A DNA stretch of 64,000 nt from GCA-2737725 sp033763995 (lineage in GTDB: Bacteria; Pseudomonadota; Alphaproteobacteria; Rhodospirillales; Rhodospirillaceae). Location of the stretch: positions 7,852 through 71,851 of the forward strand of contig JANRJL010000060.1 of the NCBI GenBank assembly GCA_033763995.1, given 5' to 3'. Position 1 is the stretch's first letter, and each line of letters starts with the position of its first letter. Under the pieces are notes generated by a model that saw only the letters and a program-made list of their open reading frames with translations, was not told where the DNA came from and did no database searches. Made by a program: the position numbers and the translations under genes. Below, piece after piece: positions 48,974 to 57,476 of the stretch.

Positions 48974-50383
48974 TCAAATATGCACCACGCGGCCGTAAGC
49001 ATCGAGCACGGACTCGTGCATCATTTCCGACAGGGTGGGATGCGGGAAGACCGTGTGCATCAGTTCGGCCTCGGTGGTTTCCAGCGTCTTGGCCACGGTG
49101 TACCCCTGGATCAGTTCGGTGACTTCGGGGCCCACCATGTGCGCGCCCAACAGCTCGCCGGTCTTGGCGTCGAAGACGGTTTTCACCAAACCGCCGGTGT
49201 CGCCCAGCGCGATCGCCTTGCCGTTGCCGATGAAGGGGAACTTGCCGACCTTCACTTGGTGGCCCTTGTCCTTGGCCGCCTGCTCGGTGAGGCCCACGGA
49301 CGCGATCTGCGGGTGGCAATAGGTGCAACCCGGAATCATCGATGTCTTGAGCGGGTGCGGATGCAGCCCCGCGATGGCCTCGACGCAGATCACGCCTTCA
49401 TGGCTGGCTTTGTGGGCGAGCCAGGGCGGGCCGACGATGTCGCCAATGGCATACACACCCGGCTCGCCGGTGCGGCAAAACTCGTCGATCACGATGTGCG
49501 TTTTCTCGACCTTGATCTTGGTGCCTTCGAGGCCGATGTTCTCGACATTGCCGACGATGCCCACGGCGGAGATCACGCGGTCGACCGTGATCTGCTCGGT
49601 CTTGCCGTCCTGCTCGAGGGTGGCGGTGACTTGGCCCCCGGCTTTTTTTAGTGCCTTCACGCCGGCCTTGGTCTTGATGACCATGCCTTGCTTTTCCATG
49701 GCCTTGCGCGCGAAGGCCGAGATGTCGGCGTCTTCCACCGGCACGATGCGGTCCATCACCTCGACGACCGTGACCTTGCTGCCCATGGTTTGGAAGAAAC
49801 TCGCGAACTCGATGCCGATGGCGCCCGAGCCGATCACCAGCAGCGACTTCGGGAACACCTTGGGCACCATGGCGTGGCGATAGTTCCACACCAACTCGCC
49901 GTCGGCTTCCATGCCCGGCAGTTCCCGCGCGCGCGCGCCGGTCGCGAGAATAACGTGCTTGGCGGTCAGGTCGGCGATGGGCTTGTTGTCCTTCGTGACC
50001 GCGACCTTGCGCAGCGCCCCCGCCACACCGTCCAGCTTCCCTTGGCCGTCGAACACCGTGACCTTGTTCTTCTTCATTAGGCCCTTGACGCCGCCGTTGA
50101 GTTGGCCGGCCACCTGGCGCGAGCGCTTCACGACCGCGTCCAAGTCGAAACCGACATTGTCGGCCTTGAGACCGAAGTCCTTGGCGGGCTGCATGTGGTG
50201 ATACCCCTCGGCCGAGCGCAGCAAGGCCTTGGTGGGAATGCAGCCCCAATTGAGGCAGATACCGCCCAAGTGTTCGCGCTCGACGACGGCCACCTTCATG
50301 CCCAGTTGCGAGGCGCGAATCGCCGCCACGTAGCCGCCGGGCCCGCCGCCCACGACGATGAGATCGAAATTGGTGTCCGCCAC
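48974..50383 (-). CDS. lpd: Dihydrolipoyl dehydrogenase
   Basis: 469 residues, E3. FAD-binding GGGPGGYVAAIRASQLG, redox disulfide GGICLNWGCIPTKALLR, NAD site IGSGAIGIEFASF, and HPHPTLSEM with the catalytic His. It reoxidises lipoyl groups of the pyruvate dehydrogenase complex. Lies after pdhC and the GNAT gene. Confidence 0.96.
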   Translation of the reverse strand: MADTNFDLIVVGGGPGGYVAAIRASQLGMKVAVVEREHLGGICLNWGCIPTKALLRSAEGYHHMQPAKDFGLKADNVGFDLDAVVKRSRQVAGQLNGGVKGLMKKNKVTVFDGQGKLDGVAGALRKVAVTKDNKPIADLTAKHVILATGARARELPGMEADGELVWNYRHAMVPKVFPKSLLVIGSGAIGIEFASFFQTMGSKVTVVEVMDRIVPVEDADISAFARKAMEKQGMVIKTKAGVKALKKAGGQVTATLEQDGKTEQITVDRVISAVGIVGNVENIGLEGTKIKVEKTHIVIDEFCRTGEPGVYAIGDIVGPPWLAHKASHEGVICVEAIAGLHPHPLKTSMIPGCTYCHPQIASVGLTEQAAKDKGHQVKVGKFPFIGNGKAIALGDTGGLVKTVFDAKTGELLGAHMVGPEVTELIQGYTVAKTLETTEAELMHTVFPHPTLSEMMHESVLDAYGRVVHI

Positions 50384-50401
50384 GTGTCCTCGCTTGCCCG
50401 C

Positions 50402-50893
50402 TTACGCCGCGAGCTTTTTCAGGGTGTCGCCGCTCAGGCGGCGCACATGCCACTCGCTCATGGGCACCGAGCCCATGCGCTCGTAAAACTTGATCGCCGG
50501 TTCGTTCCAGTTCAGCACCGACCACTCGAAGCGCCCGCAATTCTCGGCCACGGCGCGCTGGGCGAGATGGCGGAACACGGCGGTCGCGATGCCGCGCTTG
50601 CGATGCTCGGGCTCCACATAGAGGTCTTCCAGGTAAATGCCCGGCCGGCCCACGAAGGTGGAGAAGTTGTAAAACCACACCGCGAAGCCCACGGCCTGGC
50701 CGTCGATTTCGCACAGCAGCGCGTGAGCGCGCGGGTTAGGCCCAAACAAGGCTTCCCGCATCAGGGCCTCGGTGGTGACCACCTCGTGCGCGAGCTTTTC
50801 ATACACCGCCAGCGCGCGGATCAGCCGCAACACCGTCGGCACGTCGCGGGATTCGGTGTCGCGGATGACAAGGGGGCGAACGCGCGCGGTCAT
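50402..50893 (-). CDS. GNAT acetyltransferase, diamine-acetyltransferase-like
   Basis: 163 residues. LEDLYVEPEHRKRGIATAVFRHLAQ (motif A, acetyl-CoA loop), CGRFEWSVLNWNEPAIKFYERMGS (motif B), and FAVWFYNFSTFVGRPGIYLEDL typical of spermidine/spermine-type acetyltransferases. Its ATG overlaps the pdhC stop (TGATG). Acetyl-CoA is the PDH product, but a functional link is not shown. Confidence 0.85.
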   Translation of the reverse strand: MTARVRPLVIRDTESRDVPTVLRLIRALAVYEKLAHEVVTTEALMREALFGPNPRAHALLCEIDGQAVGFAVWFYNFSTFVGRPGIYLEDLYVEPEHRKRGIATAVFRHLAQRAVAENCGRFEWSVLNWNEPAIKFYERMGSVPMSEWHVRRLSGDTLKKLAA

Positions 50894-52146
50894 CACAACA
50901 GAATTTGCAGCGGGTCTTCGACGATGCTCTGGAAGGCCTGCATGAATTCCGCGCCCACCGCGCCGTCGACCGAACGATGATCCACCGACAGCGTGCAGTT
51001 CATCATGTTGGCGATGGCGATGGCGCCATTCTTGACGATGGGGCGCTGCTCGCCCTTGCCCACGGCCAGGATGCAGCTCTGCGGCGGGTTGATGATGGCC
51101 GAGAATTCCTTGATGCCGAACATGCCGAGATTGGAAATCGAGAAGCCGCCGCCCTGGAATTCCTCGGGCTTGAGCTTCTTGTCCTTGGCGCGTTGGGCCA
51201 GGTCCTTCATCTCGTTGGAGATCACGGCCAGGCCCTTTTTGTCGGCGTGGCGGATGATCGGCGTGATGAGGCCGTCGGGCGTGGCCACCGCCACGGAAAT
51301 GTCGACGTTGTCGTAGCGGCGAATGGCCTCGTCGGTCCAGGTGGCGTTGGCGGCGGGCACCTTGCGCAGGGCAATGGCCACGGCCTTGATGACGAAGTCA
51401 TTGACCGAGAGCTTGTAGTCGGCGTTCGCGCGGCCGTTCAGTTGCGCGCGCAGGCGCAGCAGCTCGTCGATGTTGCATTCGACCGTCAGATAGAAATGCG
51501 GAATGCTTTGCTTGGCCTCGAGCAAGCGCTTGGCGATGATCTTGCGCATGGAGGAATTGGGCACCGCCGTGAAGGGCTGGCCGAAATCCGGCACCGGACC
51601 CGACGGCGCATGCAGGGGTACGCGCGGCGCGGCCTTGGCCGTGCCGCCGGCCATGGCGCTTTCCACGTCGGAGCGGACCACGCGGCCTTGCGGACCGCTG
51701 CCCTTGACGGCGCCGAGATCGATCCCGGCCTGGGCGGCCATGCGCTTGGCCAAGGGGCTTGCAAAAATGCGGTCGGCCACTTTGGCCGTGGGCGAAACTT
51801 GCGGCAGCGCTGTCGGAGTCTTGGCGGGCGGTGCAACCGCGGCAGCAGTTGGCGTTGCCGCCGCTTTGGGCGCGGAGGCCTTGGCCACGGCACTCGCGTC
51901 CTCGCCCTCTTCCAGCAGAATCGCGATGGGCTGATTGACGGCGACGTTCTCGGTGCCCTCGGCGATCAGGATTTTGCCGATCTTGCCTTCGTCGACTGCC
52001 TCGAACTCCATGGTCGCCTTGTCGGTCTCGATTTCGGCGATGATGTCGCCGCTTTTGACGCCGTCGCCTTCTTTTTTCAGCCACTTGGCCAGTTTGCCCT
52101 CGGTCATGGTCGGCGACAGGGCGGGCATCAGGATTTGAATAGGCAT
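50893..52146 (-). CDS. pdhC: Pyruvate dehydrogenase complex E2 (dihydrolipoamide acetyltransferase)
   Basis: 417 residues. Lipoyl domain (1-80, lipoyl Lys in ETDKATMEFEAVD), linker, peripheral subunit-binding domain (about 125-162: FASPLAKRMAAQAGIDLGAVKGSGPQGRVVRSDV), catalytic domain ending in DHRSVDGAVGAEFM with the His/Asp pair. It passes the acetyl group to CoA. ATG at 52146. Confidence 0.96.
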   Translation of the reverse strand: MPIQILMPALSPTMTEGKLAKWLKKEGDGVKSGDIIAEIETDKATMEFEAVDEGKIGKILIAEGTENVAVNQPIAILLEEGEDASAVAKASAPKAAATPTAAAVAPPAKTPTALPQVSPTAKVADRIFASPLAKRMAAQAGIDLGAVKGSGPQGRVVRSDVESAMAGGTAKAAPRVPLHAPSGPVPDFGQPFTAVPNSSMRKIIAKRLLEAKQSIPHFYLTVECNIDELLRLRAQLNGRANADYKLSVNDFVIKAVAIALRKVPAANATWTDEAIRRYDNVDISVAVATPDGLITPIIRHADKKGLAVISNEMKDLAQRAKDKKLKPEEFQGGGFSISNLGMFGIKEFSAIINPPQSCILAVGKGEQRPIVKNGAIAIANMMNCTLSVDHRSVDGAVGAEFMQAFQSIVEDPLQILL

Positions 52147-52164
52147 TGGTATGGTTTCCTCGGC

Positions 52165-53517
52165 TTAGCGGTAACACACGGCCTTGGCGGCCGCGATAAT
52201 GTCGGCCACTTGCGGCAGCGCCAGGGCCTCGAGGTTGGCGGCATAGGGCATGGGCACGTCCTTGCCCGCCACGCGCGCCACGGGAGCGTCCAAGTAATCG
52301 AAGGCTTGTTCCATGATCTGCGCGGCGATCTCGCAGCCGATGCCCGACATGGCCCAGCCCTCTTCCACCGTCACGCAGCGGTTGGTCTTCTGCACGGACC
52401 GAACGACGGTGTCCGTATCGAGCGGACGGATCGAGCGCAGATTGATCACCTCGGCGTCGATGCCCTCCTTGGCCAACTCCTCGGCCGCCTGCAACGCCTT
52501 GCCCACCATGATGGAGAAGGCAACGATGGTCACCTGCGCGCCCGTGCGTTCGACTTTTGCTTTGCCGATAGGCAACACGAAGTCATCCGCATCGGGCACT
52601 TGGAAGCTTTGGCCGTAGAGAATTTCGTTTTCGAGGAAGATGATGGGGTTGGGGTCGCGGATGGCGGCCTTGAGCAGGCCCTTGGCGTCGGCCGCCGACC
52701 AGGGCGCCAGAACCTTCAAGCCGGGAACGTGTGCATACCACGAGGCGTAGCATTGCGAATGCTGGGCCGCCACGCGCGCGGCGGCACCGTTGGGTCCACG
52801 GAAGACGATGGGGCAGCCCATCTGACCGCCGGACATATACAGCGTCTTGGCCGCCGAGTTGATGATGTGGTCGACCGCCTGCATGGCGAAGTTGAAGGTC
52901 ATGAATTCGACGATGGGCTTCAAGCCCCCGAAGGCCGCGCCCACGCCGAGGCCCGCGAAACCGTGCTCGGTGATCGGCGTGTCGATGACGCGCTTGGCGC
53001 CGAATTCGTCGAGCAGGCCCTGGCTGATCTTGTAGGCGCCCTGGTATTCGGCGACTTCCTCGCCCATGAGGAACACCTTGGGATCGCGCCGCATTTCCTC
53101 GGCCATGGCGTCGCGCAAGGCTTCGCGCACGGTCTGGGTCTTGAACTTGGCGTATTCTTGCTCGACAGGGGCGGAAGCAACGACCGGCGCCGGTGTCGCG
53201 ACGGGGGCCGCAGCCTTGGCGGCCACGGGCGCCGCCGCGGCGGGCGTCGGCGCCTTGATGTTGGCGGCACTTTCGCCGTCTTCCAGCAGCACGGCGATGG
53301 GATGGTTCACCGCCACGCCTTCGGTGCCTTCATTGACCAGGATTTTCCCGATAACCCCCTCGTCGACGGCTTCCAGTTCCATGGTGGCCTTGTCGGTTTC
53401 GATCTCGGCCAGAATCTTGCCCGAGGAAATCTTGTCGCCCTCTTTGACCAGCCATTTGGCCAGTTTGCCTTCGGTCATGGTCGGCGAGAGCGCCGGCATC
53501 AAAATTTGAATCGTCAT
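52165..53517 (-). CDS. pdhB: Pyruvate dehydrogenase E1 beta subunit with lipoyl domain
   Basis: 450 residues. A lipoyl domain at 1-80 (ETDKATMELEAVD) followed by an Ala/Pro hinge and the E1-beta transketolase-like part (EVAEYQGAYKISQGLLDEFGAKRVIDTPITEHGFAGLGVGAAFGGLKPIVEFMTFNF). E1-beta with its own lipoyl domain is characteristic of alphaproteobacteria. 15 bases after pdhA. Confidence 0.96.
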   Translation of the reverse strand: MTIQILMPALSPTMTEGKLAKWLVKEGDKISSGKILAEIETDKATMELEAVDEGVIGKILVNEGTEGVAVNHPIAVLLEDGESAANIKAPTPAAAAPVAAKAAAPVATPAPVVASAPVEQEYAKFKTQTVREALRDAMAEEMRRDPKVFLMGEEVAEYQGAYKISQGLLDEFGAKRVIDTPITEHGFAGLGVGAAFGGLKPIVEFMTFNFAMQAVDHIINSAAKTLYMSGGQMGCPIVFRGPNGAAARVAAQHSQCYASWYAHVPGLKVLAPWSAADAKGLLKAAIRDPNPIIFLENEILYGQSFQVPDADDFVLPIGKAKVERTGAQVTIVAFSIMVGKALQAAEELAKEGIDAEVINLRSIRPLDTDTVVRSVQKTNRCVTVEEGWAMSGIGCEIAAQIMEQAFDYLDAPVARVAGKDVPMPYAANLEALALPQVADIIAAAKAVCYR

Positions 53518-53532
53518 GTGCGTCCCGGCCCC

Positions 53533-54555
53533 TTATGCCGCCACCAGAATGTCGGTCCACAGTTCCGACGGATCCGGCTCGGGGCTGGTTTGCGAGAATT
53601 CGGCGGCCTCGGTGACGATGTCCTTGATCTCCTTGTCGATGGCCTTGAAGCCCGCTTCGTCCACGGCCTTCATCTCGACCAACTGCGCGCGCAACCGGTC
53701 GATGGGATCGAACTGCTCGCGCATTTTTTGCAGCTCTTCCTTGGTGCGGTACTTGGCCGGGTCCGACATCGAGTGGCCGCGGTAACGGTACGTGTTCACT
53801 TCCATCAGCACCGGGCCCTTGCCCGCGCGCGCGTGGGCCGTGGCTTCTTGGCCCGCCTCGTAAACCGCCATGACGCTCATGCCGTCGACGCTCATGGTTT
53901 TCATGCCGAAGGGCTCGCCGCGCTTGTGCAGTTCGGTCGAGGCCGAGGCGCGCTGCACCGACGTGCCCATGCCGTACTTGTTGTTCTCGATGACGTAGAT
54001 GACGGGCAGCTTCCACAACGCCGCCATGTTGAAGGCCTCGTAGATCTGGCCTTGGTTGGCGGCCCCGTCGCCGAAGTAGGCGAAGTTCAAGCCGCCGTCG
54101 TTCTTGTACTTGTGGGCAAACGCCAGCCCCGTGCCGATGGGCACCTGGGCGCCGACGATGCCGTGGCCGCCGTAAAATCCCGTCTCGCGGCTGAACATGT
54201 GCATGGAGCCGCCTTTGCCCTTGGAATAACCGCCGGCGCGCCCCGTCAACTCGGCCATGACGCCCTTGGGGTCCATGCCGCAGGCCAGCATGTGGCCATG
54301 ATCGCGGTAGCTGGTGATGACGCTGTCGCCCTTGTTGGCGCAGGCCTGCAAGCCCACCACCACGGCCTCCTGGCCGATATAGAGGTGGCAGAACCCGCCG
54401 ATGAGTCCCATGCCGTACAACTGCCCCGCGCGCTCCTCGAAGCGGCGGATCAGCAACATGTCGCGATAGAATTGGACGAGTTGTTTGGGCTTGAGCTTGG
54501 GTTCGGACGACCCTTTGGACGCATTGGTCTTGGCAGTCCCCTTGGTGGCGGCCAT
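53533..54555 (-). CDS. pdhA: Pyruvate dehydrogenase E1 alpha subunit
   Basis: 340 residues. TPP-binding motif GDGAANQGQIYEAFNMAALWKLPVIYVIENN, phosphorylation-loop-like RYRGHSMSDPAKYRT, and the LPQxF-like core. It decarboxylates pyruvate with TPP. N-terminal Lys/Ser tail is short. ATG at 54555. First gene of pdhABC. Confidence 0.96.
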   Translation of the reverse strand: MAATKGTAKTNASKGSSEPKLKPKQLVQFYRDMLLIRRFEERAGQLYGMGLIGGFCHLYIGQEAVVVGLQACANKGDSVITSYRDHGHMLACGMDPKGVMAELTGRAGGYSKGKGGSMHMFSRETGFYGGHGIVGAQVPIGTGLAFAHKYKNDGGLNFAYFGDGAANQGQIYEAFNMAALWKLPVIYVIENNKYGMGTSVQRASASTELHKRGEPFGMKTMSVDGMSVMAVYEAGQEATAHARAGKGPVLMEVNTYRYRGHSMSDPAKYRTKEELQKMREQFDPIDRLRAQLVEMKAVDEAGFKAIDKEIKDIVTEAAEFSQTSPEPDPSELWTDILVAA

Positions 54556-54627
54556 AGGCCCTCCTCTCCCGTTGATTTTTTCTTCTTTGGTGGCGAACGC
54601 CGGGTGCGCCGGCTGCGCGCGAGCGGA

Positions 54628-54656
54628 TATATCGCAACGAAATTGCGCGGCGACAA
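54628..54656 (-). promoter_or_regulatory. Possible pdhA promoter
   Basis: TTGTCG (54656-54651), 17-base spacer, GATATA (54633-54628) on the minus strand, about 70 bases before the pdhA ATG. Confidence 0.4.
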
Positions 54657-54657
54657 G

Positions 54658-54912
54658 CTAAAGCTTGGTTAAGTCATTGTTTTGCAATGCACAATTGGCG
54701 CCATCGGGAAGTCCCTGATAACGCACACGATTTCCAGCAGCATCGTGGGTGCGGCGCAGCATTTGGCAATTCTTACGCGAAAACGGCGGCGGTGCCGGTG
54801 GATTGTTACCGGGCCTTGGTTTGGTTCGCATGAAAATTACGACGGAAAATCGGCTCCAGGACCAATTTTTTTGATAGCCGACAATGTAATTGGCCTGAGC
54901 TGAAGCGCTCAC
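54658..54912 (-). CDS. Hypothetical small protein downstream of ftsB
   Basis: 84 codons starting with GTG at 54912 that overlaps the ftsB stop (GTGA) and ending TAG at 54658. The product has no hydrophobic segment; it has a Pro-rich middle (RPGNNPPAPPPFS) and a C-terminal part NCQMLRRTHDAAGNRVRYQG. An internal ATG would give 57 residues. Base use is less GC-rich than its neighbours. No family recognised; it may be a chance frame. Confidence 0.35.
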   Translation of the reverse strand: MSASAQANYIVGYQKNWSWSRFSVVIFMRTKPRPGNNPPAPPPFSRKNCQMLRRTHDAAGNRVRYQGLPDGANCALQNNDLTKL

Positions 54913-55220
54913 GGCAGATTCGTCGGCACGATGATGTCGTTGGGGTGAACGGCGCCCAGCATGACGCGCGCGCGTTCCTCGAGCATGTCGGGATCGAGAC
55001 TTTCGGAGCGCAACAACGCGACCCGGTGCGCGATGGCCTGCTTGGCGGCCGTGACCTCGCGCAAGCTCGCCTCGGTGCGTTCGATTTCGAAGCGGAGATT
55101 CCACCAGGCAATCAGTCCCCGGTCGCCCTGAACCGCGTGATAGCCGAAGTAGACCATCACGGCGGCCCCCATCAGAGGACCGAGGACCTGACGCGCCTTG
55201 CGGCTAAACTCTTGTCTCAT
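54909..55220 (-). CDS. ftsB: Cell-division protein FtsB/DivIC-like
   Basis: 103 residues. Short N-terminus, one membrane helix (about 15-32), coiled coil (IERTEASLREVTAAKQAIAHRVALLRSESLD) and DMLEERARVMLGAVHPNDIIV. FtsB with FtsL/FtsQ relays activation of septal wall synthesis. It lies between eno (some genes away) and pdhA, the standard alphaproteobacterial position. Promoter region with many GANTC sites. Confidence 0.9.
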   Translation of the reverse strand: MRQEFSRKARQVLGPLMGAAVMVYFGYHAVQGDRGLIAWWNLRFEIERTEASLREVTAAKQAIAHRVALLRSESLDPDMLEERARVMLGAVHPNDIIVPTNLP

Positions 55221-55244
55221 GCGCGACGCCCCTCATCGCTCAAC

Positions 55245-55320
55245 GTGATTCGTTGAATCACGACGCAAGAATGATTCATTGAATCATGGCCGAGTCGCAC
55301 GGTCAAGAGTCGCACGACTC
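55245..55320 (-). promoter_or_regulatory. ftsB promoter with dyads and seven GANTC sites
   Basis: TTGACC (55306-55301), 17 bases, TTCAAT (55283-55278) on the minus strand. Two perfect 17-base dyads, ATGATTCATTGAATCAT (55271-55287, over the -10) and GTGATTCGTTGAATCAC (55245-55261, just downstream). GANTC occurs at 55247, 55255, 55273, 55281, 55292, 55307 and 55316. Confidence 0.65.
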
Positions 55321-55367
55321 AGGCTCGCGATTTTTTGTTTGCCGAGATTTACGAATTGTTCAGACCT

Positions 55368-56153
55368 TCAACACTGGTCAATGGTCTCGGGCGTGGCGAA
55401 GCGCCGGCAGCGCCAGCGCGTATACTGCGCGCCAAGCGAGTCATCCACCGCGTGAAACGTCTTGTTCAGGCAGCGCGCTTGCCCCACGCACTCTGCGGCA
55501 AGCCGTCCTAAATCGCCGTAAGCGATGGGCCCCATCTTGGTCAGATCCTCGATCAGACGCCCCTGCCCGGTTTCCGGCTGCGGCGGTCGGCCGCGCTCGA
55601 CGATCACGGCGCCGACGCGAATGATCGTGTGTGGCACGCCGCTGTCGACGATGGATTTTTCCGCCGCGCTCATGTCCTTGAGCGTATCGGCGAACAATTT
55701 GAAATTGATGTCGGGAAACAGCGACTGGTCCACCGGCGTGGGGGCCGAGCCCACTTGCCCGATCCAGATCAACTGCGCCACACCCGAGGCCTTCGCGGCC
55801 TTGGCGATGTTGCGCGCCGCCCCCGCATAGGGACTGGGCTCGCCGGGGCGGCCTTGCAGCGCGGCGAACACCGTCTTGAACGCCCCCGACGCGAACGCCG
55901 CCGCCACATCGGCCTCGTTCAACACGTTGCCCCTCACGAAACTCACATCGAGGCCCGCCAACTTATCGCGCTTGGACGTGGGCCGCACGAAGGCGGTGAC
56001 CTTCGTGCCGGGCGGTAGATGCTTGATGAACTCGGAACCGGAGCTGCCGCTGGCGCCGAACACAAGAACGCCGCCCTCAATGGGGGCGGCGTTCGAGGTC
56101 GTTGTCATCGTCGCCGCGAGCGCAAGCGAGAGGGCCCGACGGCGAGCGAGCAT
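55368..56153 (-). CDS. NAD(P)-binding atypical SDR protein with signal-like N-terminus
   Basis: 261 residues. MLARRRALSLALAATMTTTSNAA looks like a twin-arginine or Sec signal. It is followed by a Rossmann start VLVFGASGSSGSEFIKHLPPGTKVTAFVRP, VSFVRGNVLNEADVAAAF, and VAQLIWIGQVGS; the Tyr-x3-Lys of classical SDRs is not evident, as in NmrA-like proteins. Function unknown. 6 bases after the methyltransferase gene, same strand. Confidence 0.7.
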   Translation of the reverse strand: MLARRRALSLALAATMTTTSNAAPIEGGVLVFGASGSSGSEFIKHLPPGTKVTAFVRPTSKRDKLAGLDVSFVRGNVLNEADVAAAFASGAFKTVFAALQGRPGEPSPYAGAARNIAKAAKASGVAQLIWIGQVGSAPTPVDQSLFPDINFKLFADTLKDMSAAEKSIVDSGVPHTIIRVGAVIVERGRPPQPETGQGRLIEDLTKMGPIAYGDLGRLAAECVGQARCLNKTFHAVDDSLGAQYTRWRCRRFATPETIDQC

Positions 56154-56159
56154 GGTGAA

Positions 56160-57332
56160 TTACGCGGTCTTAGTACCCATGATTCTGCCATGGCCGCGGC
56201 GGGCCTGCGGAATGTTTTCGTCGACCACGAAGCCCGCGTTCGCCAAGGTCTCGGCAAAGGGTGTGTCGCGGTACTCCATCGACCACACCTCGTTGTTCCA
56301 GCGATGATCCCACCAGGTCGAAAACGCGTTGTAGGCGGTCATGGGGGCGCGCTGTTTGCCGGTTTGGAAATCGACCGGATAAAACACGCCGCCCGGACGC
56401 AACACTCGGTGCGCTTCCTTGGCGATCTGCTTGGCGGCATCGCGCGTGACTTCGTGGAACATGATGTACGAGACGACCAGGTCGAAGTAACCGTCGGGGA
56501 ACTTGGTGCTCTCGGCCAGTTGCTGCGCGTAGTTGATGTCGAGGCCCAAATCGAGGGAGCGCACGTGCGCGAAACGCACCATGGGCGCGCCCACGTCGAT
56601 GCCCCACACTTCGGCGTCGGGGAAGCGCTCCTTCATCTGCATGGTCAGACGGCCCGTGGCGCAGCCCATGTCGAGGATCCGCTTCACCTTGCCGTCCTTG
56701 GGCAGAATGACCGCCTTGGCGATGGCGGCTTGGGTTTCGTCCTGGAAGTTCAGACCGGCGTAGAAATTGTTCACGCCGTAAAAGTTGATATAGCCCGCGA
56801 ACTCATCGCCGACGTAGCCGCCCGGCTGAATGTGGATCTCGTGCTTGGTGTAATCGGGAATCACCATCTTGCGATCCCATTCCACCTTGCCGGGGCCGAC
56901 CTTATCGGCGGCTTCCATCTCGGAAAGATATTCGTCGGCGTTGGCGTGGAAGTAGTCCTGGATGGAACTCCACGTCTGTTGTTGGTTGGACACCCATGCG
57001 CGCACATAGCCCGCCGTGATGGGATCGTTCTCGAACAGCGCGGCGGCGTCCTTGTAGGAAACCTCGGCCTTCGGATCCATGCCGGCGGCCTTGACGATGG
57101 CGTCGGCGCGCTGGCTCGCGGCGACGCGGAAGTCGCCGTTGATCCACGAGCGGAAATTGGTCAGAAAATCCTGCTGATGCTCGAGGTGCATGTCGGACAA
57201 GCGCTCGAGGCGGCCGATGGTGCCGCGCTTCTCGATATCGCCCTTGAAGGTCCCGGCCGAGGCGGCCTTGGCGGCGAAATACGAGGTGGCGGCGGCCGAG
57301 GCGGCCAGCAACGAGCGGCGTTTGATCAACAT
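56160..57332 (-). CDS. SAM-dependent methyltransferase with twin-arginine-type signal
   Basis: 390 residues. MLIKRRSLLAASAAATSYFA ... ASA fits a Tat signal (KRRSLLAA, then hydrophobic, then AxA). Residues about 30-170 are helical; the methyltransferase follows: ILDMGCATGRLTMQMKERFP, WGIDVGAPMVRFA, FDLVVSYIMFHEV, VLRPGGVFYPVDF. GGGAGGG precedes the ATG at 57332. An exported SAM enzyme is unusual. Function unknown. Confidence 0.72.
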   Translation of the reverse strand: MLIKRRSLLAASAAATSYFAAKAASAGTFKGDIEKRGTIGRLERLSDMHLEHQQDFLTNFRSWINGDFRVAASQRADAIVKAAGMDPKAEVSYKDAAALFENDPITAGYVRAWVSNQQQTWSSIQDYFHANADEYLSEMEAADKVGPGKVEWDRKMVIPDYTKHEIHIQPGGYVGDEFAGYINFYGVNNFYAGLNFQDETQAAIAKAVILPKDGKVKRILDMGCATGRLTMQMKERFPDAEVWGIDVGAPMVRFAHVRSLDLGLDINYAQQLAESTKFPDGYFDLVVSYIMFHEVTRDAAKQIAKEAHRVLRPGGVFYPVDFQTGKQRAPMTAYNAFSTWWDHRWNNEVWSMEYRDTPFAETLANAGFVVDENIPQARRGHGRIMGTKTA

Positions 57333-57476
57333 GTGAAATCCCTCCCAGGATGACGGGTTGGGACGATTGTACATCACGGCAGGGCAGAAAACAGCCCCTC
57401 TCACGGCTTTGCGCCGAGGCCTATCCGCGCCAATATAGCACCATCCCATCACGCCCTCGGGCAAGGTCAAATTCAA

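Noticed and set aside
50905..54672. Plus-strand open frame of 1255 codons
   Set aside because: Exactly antisense to pdhC, pdhB and pdhA, which are certain. Its apparent length comes from high GC at third codon positions.
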